This document shows, piece after piece, positions 43,671 to 47,275 of a stretch of DNA of 47,275 bases. How positions within the stretch are numbered: the first letter of the stretch is position 1; every line of letters begins with the position of its first letter. The stretch covers positions 1-47,275 of the forward strand of contig JAFQQW010000042.1 in NCBI GenBank assembly GCA_017410375.1, read 5' to 3'. Both the position numbers and the translations under genes were made by a program. A model generated the notes under the pieces. The model was given only the letters and a program-made list of their open reading frames with translations. It had not been told where the DNA came from and ran no database searches. This DNA comes from Clostridia bacterium (GTDB taxonomy: Bacteria > Bacillota > Clostridia > RGIG6154).

Positions 43671-44513
43671 ATGAAAATTTTAATGATTGGTGCGCATCAG
43701 GATGACAACGAATTTGAAAGAGGCGGTTTAGCTTCCAAGCTTTTGAAAAAAGGACATGACGTTCGCTTTTTAAGTATGTGTAACGGCTGTGGCGGGCATC
43801 ATATTTTAAGTCCTGAAGAGACTACGGCAACCCGTGCAAAGGAATCTGCGGCAGTGGCAAAGTTTTTGGGGATTACCTATGATGTTTGGGATGTGGATGA
43901 CTGTAATTTAGTTGCGGATTTGCCCACCAGAAAACGTACCATCCGTTATATCCGCGAATACAATCCCGATTTGATTATTTCACACCGTCCCAATGACTAC
44001 ATGGCAGACCACAGAGCGGTGGCACAGCTGGTGCAGGATGCGTCTTATCTTCTGACTGTCCCGCACGAATGTGCAGATGTACCTGCAATGCGATTTATGC
44101 CGGTTATTATGTACAGCGAAGACAAGTTTTCAAATCCCGTATTCCGCCCCGATGTGTTGGTGGATGTGGACGATGAAATTGATATTAAATTACAGATTGC
44201 AAACTTAAATGTTTGTCAGGTTTACGAATGGTTGCCCTATACCTACGGCGAAGAAGTGCCTGAAGGTGCAGAGGCACGTTTTGAATGGCTTAAGGGTATG
44301 GAAGTGACTGCAGATACTACCGACGAAGAGGTTATGGCAGCACCCCGCGGTTATATGCCCAGATACGCCAAAACTGCGGCACGTTTCAGAAAAGAACTGA
44401 TTGAACAGTTTGGTGAAGAAAAGGGGTCTAAAATCCGTTTTGCGGAAGCTTATGAGGTTTGTGAATACGGCAAGCCCTTAAGTGAAGAAATGAAAAAGGA
44501 GCTGTTCCGTTAA
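43671..44513 (+). CDS. PIG-L/LmbE family deacetylase
   Basis: A 280-residue zinc-dependent N-deacetylase. The metal motif AHPDDE appears as GAHQDDNE, and the third ligand lies in SHRPNDYMADH. The P-to-Q change and shifted acid are seen in many Firmicute members. It should deacetylate GlcNAc-like sugars or related amides. Start 43671 has AAAGGA upstream; 43653 would overlap the previous gene's stop. Confidence 0.88.
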   Translation: MKILMIGAHQDDNEFERGGLASKLLKKGHDVRFLSMCNGCGGHHILSPEETTATRAKESAAVAKFLGITYDVWDVDDCNLVADLPTRKRTIRYIREYNPDLIISHRPNDYMADHRAVAQLVQDASYLLTVPHECADVPAMRFMPVIMYSEDKFSNPVFRPDVLVDVDDEIDIKLQIANLNVCQVYEWLPYTYGEEVPEGAEARFEWLKGMEVTADTTDEEVMAAPRGYMPRYAKTAARFRKELIEQFGEEKGSKIRFAEAYEVCEYGKPLSEEMKKELFR

Positions 44514-44515
44514 AA

Positions 44516-45913
44516 ATGAACGAAGCTTTGCTAAAAAGAATTGATGAAAAAATTGAGCAGACGAAAAATGCTTTGATAAAGGATATTACAACTCTGGTGC
44601 GCATTCCGAGTGTACAGGGTGAAGCAGAACCGGGCGCGCCTTTCGGAAAAGCACCGAAAGAGGTGCTGGATACCGTTTTAAAAATGGGAAGCGAGGAAGG
44701 CTTTTACGGTATGGATTATCATGTAGGCGTTGTATCGGTTGCCATGAAAGAAGGACAGCCCGATCTGGGCATTTGGGCACACGGCGACGTGGTGCCTGCA
44801 GGAGACGGCTGGAATTTTGAGCCTTTTGATGTAACGGAGCATAACGGTTGTATCATAGGTCGCGGTGTAACCGATAACAAGGGTCAGCTTGCGGCAGTAT
44901 TTCATGTGTTCAAAATTTTTAAAGAGCTTGGCATCAAGCTTAAATTCAATCCTGCGATTTATGTGGGAAGTAATGAAGAAAACGGTATGGCGGACATGAC
45001 GGGCGTGAGCGGAAATTCTGATGCAAAAGGATTTATGAATGTGTGTACGCCACCTGCAATGTCCCTTGTGCCCGATTCTTCTTTTCCGGTAGGCTATGGC
45101 GGAAAGAGTGCTATGAACATCACTTTAAAAAGTGAAAAGTCTTTAAAAAGCTGTGCGTTTGAAGCGGCGCAGGATGCTTCTCCCGGCAGTGCAACGGCTG
45201 TTTTTTCAGACGCAAATCTGCCTGAAAAATTACCGCTTTGCACCATTGAAAACGGCAAGGTTACAGCATTTACTCCGCCGAGACACGGATCAAATCCCGA
45301 TCCTGACGGCAACATGATTACCAACATCTGTGGTGCGTTGCTGGACGCAAATCTGGTTTCGGAAGAAGAAAGGCCAATTCTTGAATTTTTTAAACGCGTT
45401 TCATTGGATATTCACGGCAAAACCCTGAATGTGGAAACCGAGCATCCCGTTTTAGGGAAGCTTACGGTGTTTACAAAACGTATTGATTATGCGAAAGGAT
45501 TTCCGGAATTTACTTTAAACATCCGCTATCCCTTAGGAATTACAGCGGAGGAAATTGCAAAGAATATATCAGAAAAAGCAACAGAGGCAGGGTTTACGGT
45601 TACCGATATGAAGTCGATGATTCTTCCGTATATGCAGGACCCGGAATCAAAAATGGTACAGCTGTTGTATAAGGTGGCTGAAAGCATTACGGGAGAAGGA
45701 AACAAACCGTATACACTAAGCGGCGGTACATATGCGCACCGTTTGCCCAATGCCTATGTGTTTGGCACAGACTGTTGTGTTCCGCCTGCGGATTTCCCGA
45801 AGGGCAGAGGCAACGAGCATGGCGTGGACGAAGCGGCGTCGATTGAAAGACTGCTCCGTGCCATGCGGATTTATGCAAGAGTTTTACTTGCACTTAACGA
45901 AACGGAATGGTAG
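44516..45913 (+). CDS. M20-family dipeptidase (PepV/Sapep-like)
   Basis: A 465-residue dizinc peptidase. Ligands are seen in GIWAHGDVVPAG (His, then Asp), GRGVTDNKGQ (bridging Asp), SNEENGM (Glu pair) and GNEHGVDEAA (late His). The inserted domain (about 180-330) is typical of PepV, which cleaves Xaa dipeptides in the cytoplasm. Here GRGTSDDKG is GRGVTDNKG, a modest variation. It overlaps vanZ by seven bases. Confidence 0.92.
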   Translation: MNEALLKRIDEKIEQTKNALIKDITTLVRIPSVQGEAEPGAPFGKAPKEVLDTVLKMGSEEGFYGMDYHVGVVSVAMKEGQPDLGIWAHGDVVPAGDGWNFEPFDVTEHNGCIIGRGVTDNKGQLAAVFHVFKIFKELGIKLKFNPAIYVGSNEENGMADMTGVSGNSDAKGFMNVCTPPAMSLVPDSSFPVGYGGKSAMNITLKSEKSLKSCAFEAAQDASPGSATAVFSDANLPEKLPLCTIENGKVTAFTPPRHGSNPDPDGNMITNICGALLDANLVSEEERPILEFFKRVSLDIHGKTLNVETEHPVLGKLTVFTKRIDYAKGFPEFTLNIRYPLGITAEEIAKNISEKATEAGFTVTDMKSMILPYMQDPESKMVQLLYKVAESITGEGNKPYTLSGGTYAHRLPNAYVFGTDCCVPPADFPKGRGNEHGVDEAASIERLLRAMRIYARVLLALNETEW

Positions 45914-46380
45914 AAAAGATGCGAAAAATTTTAAAGCATTTTATTTTAATACTTTTGATTGCACATTGTGCGCTGATATTTGGATTTTCGGCACAAAACA
46001 AAAAACAGTCATCGGTAGGCAGTGAAGGCATTACCCAGAGAATTGTAAAGCAGTTAGACAGTGAAAGCACATCAAAGGGGATGCACCTGAAACGGATGCG
46101 TGTGGTGGAAAAAGTTGTACGAAAATCCGCACATGTGTTTTTGTACGCGATTTTAGGTGTGCTTGCGTATTTGAATGCCAGAAAGTATTCGAGAAACAGA
46201 CATTTGATTTTGGCGATGCTTTTCTGCCTGTTGTATGCGGTATCGGATGAATTGCATCAGGCTTTTGTGCCGGGCAGGGCGGGGCTGATTTCGGATGTTC
46301 TGATTGATTTTGCCGGCAGCATGCTCGGAATGGGAATTGTGTGTTTGATAATAAAACTAAAACGGAGGAAAAAAGCATGA
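45907..46380 (+). CDS. VanZ-like membrane protein
   Basis: A 157-residue protein of the VanZ family with four TM helices. SAQNKKQS after the first helix, RKSAHVFLYAILG, and SDELHQAFVPGRAGLISDVLIDFAGS are the three family signatures. VanZ proteins affect glycopeptide sensitivity in some bacteria; in general their role is unclear. ATG 45907 overlaps the M20 gene; ATG 45919 is an alternative. Confidence 0.92.
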   Translation: MVEKMRKILKHFILILLIAHCALIFGFSAQNKKQSSVGSEGITQRIVKQLDSESTSKGMHLKRMRVVEKVVRKSAHVFLYAILGVLAYLNARKYSRNRHLILAMLFCLLYAVSDELHQAFVPGRAGLISDVLIDFAGSMLGMGIVCLIIKLKRRKKA

Positions 46381-47111
46381 AAGGGATTATTTTAGCGGCA
46401 GGATACGCAACACGTTTGTATCCGCTTACAAAAGATCGACCGAAGGCTTTGCTGGATGTGGCGGGCAAACCGATTATTGATTATATTGTGGAGGAGTTTG
46501 AAAAAATTCCCGAAATCAATGAAGTGATTATTGTGTCTAACCATAAATTTGCCTCACATTTTGAAAAATGGGCGGAAAACTACAAAACACAGTTAAAACT
46601 TACGGTTTTAGACGATAACACCACCGATGATTCCAATAAACTGGGTGCGGTAGGTGATATCGGCTTTGTGGTAGACACGCTGGATATCAGAGAAGATTTG
46701 TTTGTCATTGCAGGGGATAATATTTTTACGTTCAACCTCAAGGATTATTACGATTTCTATAAAGAAAAGAATGCAGACAGCATTTTAGTCAAAGAACTTT
46801 CGCGTAAAGAAGATTTGCGGAGAATGGCAAATGTTTTAACCGATGAAACCGGAAAAGTAACTTTCATGGTGGAAAAACCGCAGGAACCGAAAAGCAACCT
46901 TGCGGCATTTGCGGCATACATTTATAAAAAAGAAACTGTGCCTATGATTAAGCAGTATCTGGAAGAGGGAAATAATCCCGATGCGCCCGGCTTTTTCCCG
47001 TCCTGGCTGTATAAAAAACAGCCCGTCTATGCATACACCTTTGACGGAGAGTGCTACGACATCGGCACCCACGAGTCCTATGCAGAGGTGCAGGAAATAT
47101 TCAGTAAATAA
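46377..47111 (+). CDS. Sugar-phosphate nucleotidyltransferase (GT-A fold)
   Basis: A 244-residue cytoplasmic enzyme. ILAAGYATRLYPLTKDRPKALLDVAGKP is the nucleotide-binding signature; VIAGDNIF and VEKPQEP continue the NTP-transferase fold; the end is CYDIGTHESYAEVQ. It resembles glucose-1-phosphate thymidylyl- or uridylyltransferases; the exact nucleotide and sugar are not predictable. It overlaps vanZ by ATGA, has GGAGGAA before the ATG and ends the operon. Confidence 0.93.
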   Translation: MKGIILAAGYATRLYPLTKDRPKALLDVAGKPIIDYIVEEFEKIPEINEVIIVSNHKFASHFEKWAENYKTQLKLTVLDDNTTDDSNKLGAVGDIGFVVDTLDIREDLFVIAGDNIFTFNLKDYYDFYKEKNADSILVKELSRKEDLRRMANVLTDETGKVTFMVEKPQEPKSNLAAFAAYIYKKETVPMIKQYLEEGNNPDAPGFFPSWLYKKQPVYAYTFDGECYDIGTHESYAEVQEIFSK

Positions 47112-47115
47112 AAAC

Positions 47116-47142
47116 AAAGGACTGTCAATCGGACAGTCCTTT
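47116..47142 (+). terminator. Terminator of the final operon
   Basis: An 11-bp perfect stem AAAGGACTGTC/GACAGTCCTTT with AATCG loop, four bases after the stop. Confidence 0.85.
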
Positions 47143-47172
47143 CAGCGTGTCGATAAACCTATCGACACGCTG
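47143..47172. repeat. 13-bp perfect inverted repeat with 4-base loop
   Basis: CAGCGTGTCGATA (47143-47155), AACC, TATCGACACGCTG (47160-47172). It begins directly after the terminator hairpin and has no T-run, so termination does not explain it. Confidence 0.8.
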
Positions 47173-47197
47173 TAGACTTAAGAAAAAGGAAGTTATA

Positions 47198-47255
47198 TTT
47201 TGTCAATTTGAATTCGTCGGCGTACAGAGGTACGGTAGAGTTCAAATTGACAAAA
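47198..47255. repeat. 15-bp inverted repeat enclosing a second palindrome
   Basis: TTTTGTCAATTTGAA (47198-47212) is complementary to 47241-47255. Inside it CGTAC/GTACG (47221-47234) forms another stem. The whole would fold into one long hairpin or a mobile palindrome end. Confidence 0.75.
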
Positions 47256-47275
47256 AGCAAGCAATGGAGCGGAAT

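Overview
The window looks like a piece of chromosome from a spore-forming, Gram-positive anaerobe of the class Clostridia. The support is a GerA-type germinant receptor operon, a SipL-like spore-coat protein (a Clostridia-type factor), formate-tetrahydrofolate ligase, RNase Y, and Clostridia-style promoters and Shine-Dalgarno sites. No rRNA or tRNA gene is visible, so I do not name a genus.

Bases 1 to about 16,650 are clearly more AT-rich than the rest and read as an integrated mobilizable element, with nearly all genes on the minus strand. It holds an excisionase-like gene with a possible structured RNA and leader peptide (1-780), a small-gene operon (998-1527), a Sel1-repeat gene split by an A7 run (1627-2408), and a block of surface genes (2487-7716): a two-TM coiled-coil protein, an LRR/zinc-ribbon/SLH protein, an SH3-CHAP hydrolase and a WG-repeat lipoprotein. 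Next come a candidate invertible promoter (7751-8011) beside a broken tyrosine recombinase (8023-8864), a three-gene operon that looks like an undescribed defence module (9132-12821), and a mobilization region (MobC, relaxase with two nested out-of-frame ORFs, candidate oriT; 13185-15150). A small winged-helix protein and a two-TM protein follow. The element's own integrase is probably just left of the window, because xis-int order would place it before base 71. The right edge lies close to lysS, near three TGGCGTA repeats (16581-16608).

The defence-like operon encodes a SLATT-like 2TM protein, a GlnD/DUF294-type nucleotidyltransferase, and a protein joining a 2H-phosphoesterase-like N-terminus to an N6-adenine methyltransferase. 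It has its own strong promoter and terminator. One reading is nucleotide signalling with a membrane effector, gated by DNA methylation; this is inference. The candidate inverton would, when flipped, point its promoter at the surface genes. In the present orientation it reads straight into a terminator.

Bases 16,661 to the end are ordinary chromosome. lysS and nrdR diverge. A large secreted M14-type peptidase and the gerAA-AB-AC operon follow on the minus strand, with sipL diverging from gerAA. After a Gfo/Idh/MocA oxidoreductase and rny comes a nine-gene run, fhs-tsaE-tsaB-rpiB-comEB-tsaC-rimI-tsaD-ybaK, which contains all four bacterial t6A genes (tsaB, C, D, E). Then come a cytoplasmic beta-helix glycosidase-like gene coupled to a small membrane protein, a MATE transporter with an Mrp-type ATPase, and an operon of a DUF4432 mutarotase-like protein, a PIG-L deacetylase, an M20 peptidase, a VanZ protein and a sugar nucleotidyltransferase. 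The window ends in two strong palindromes.
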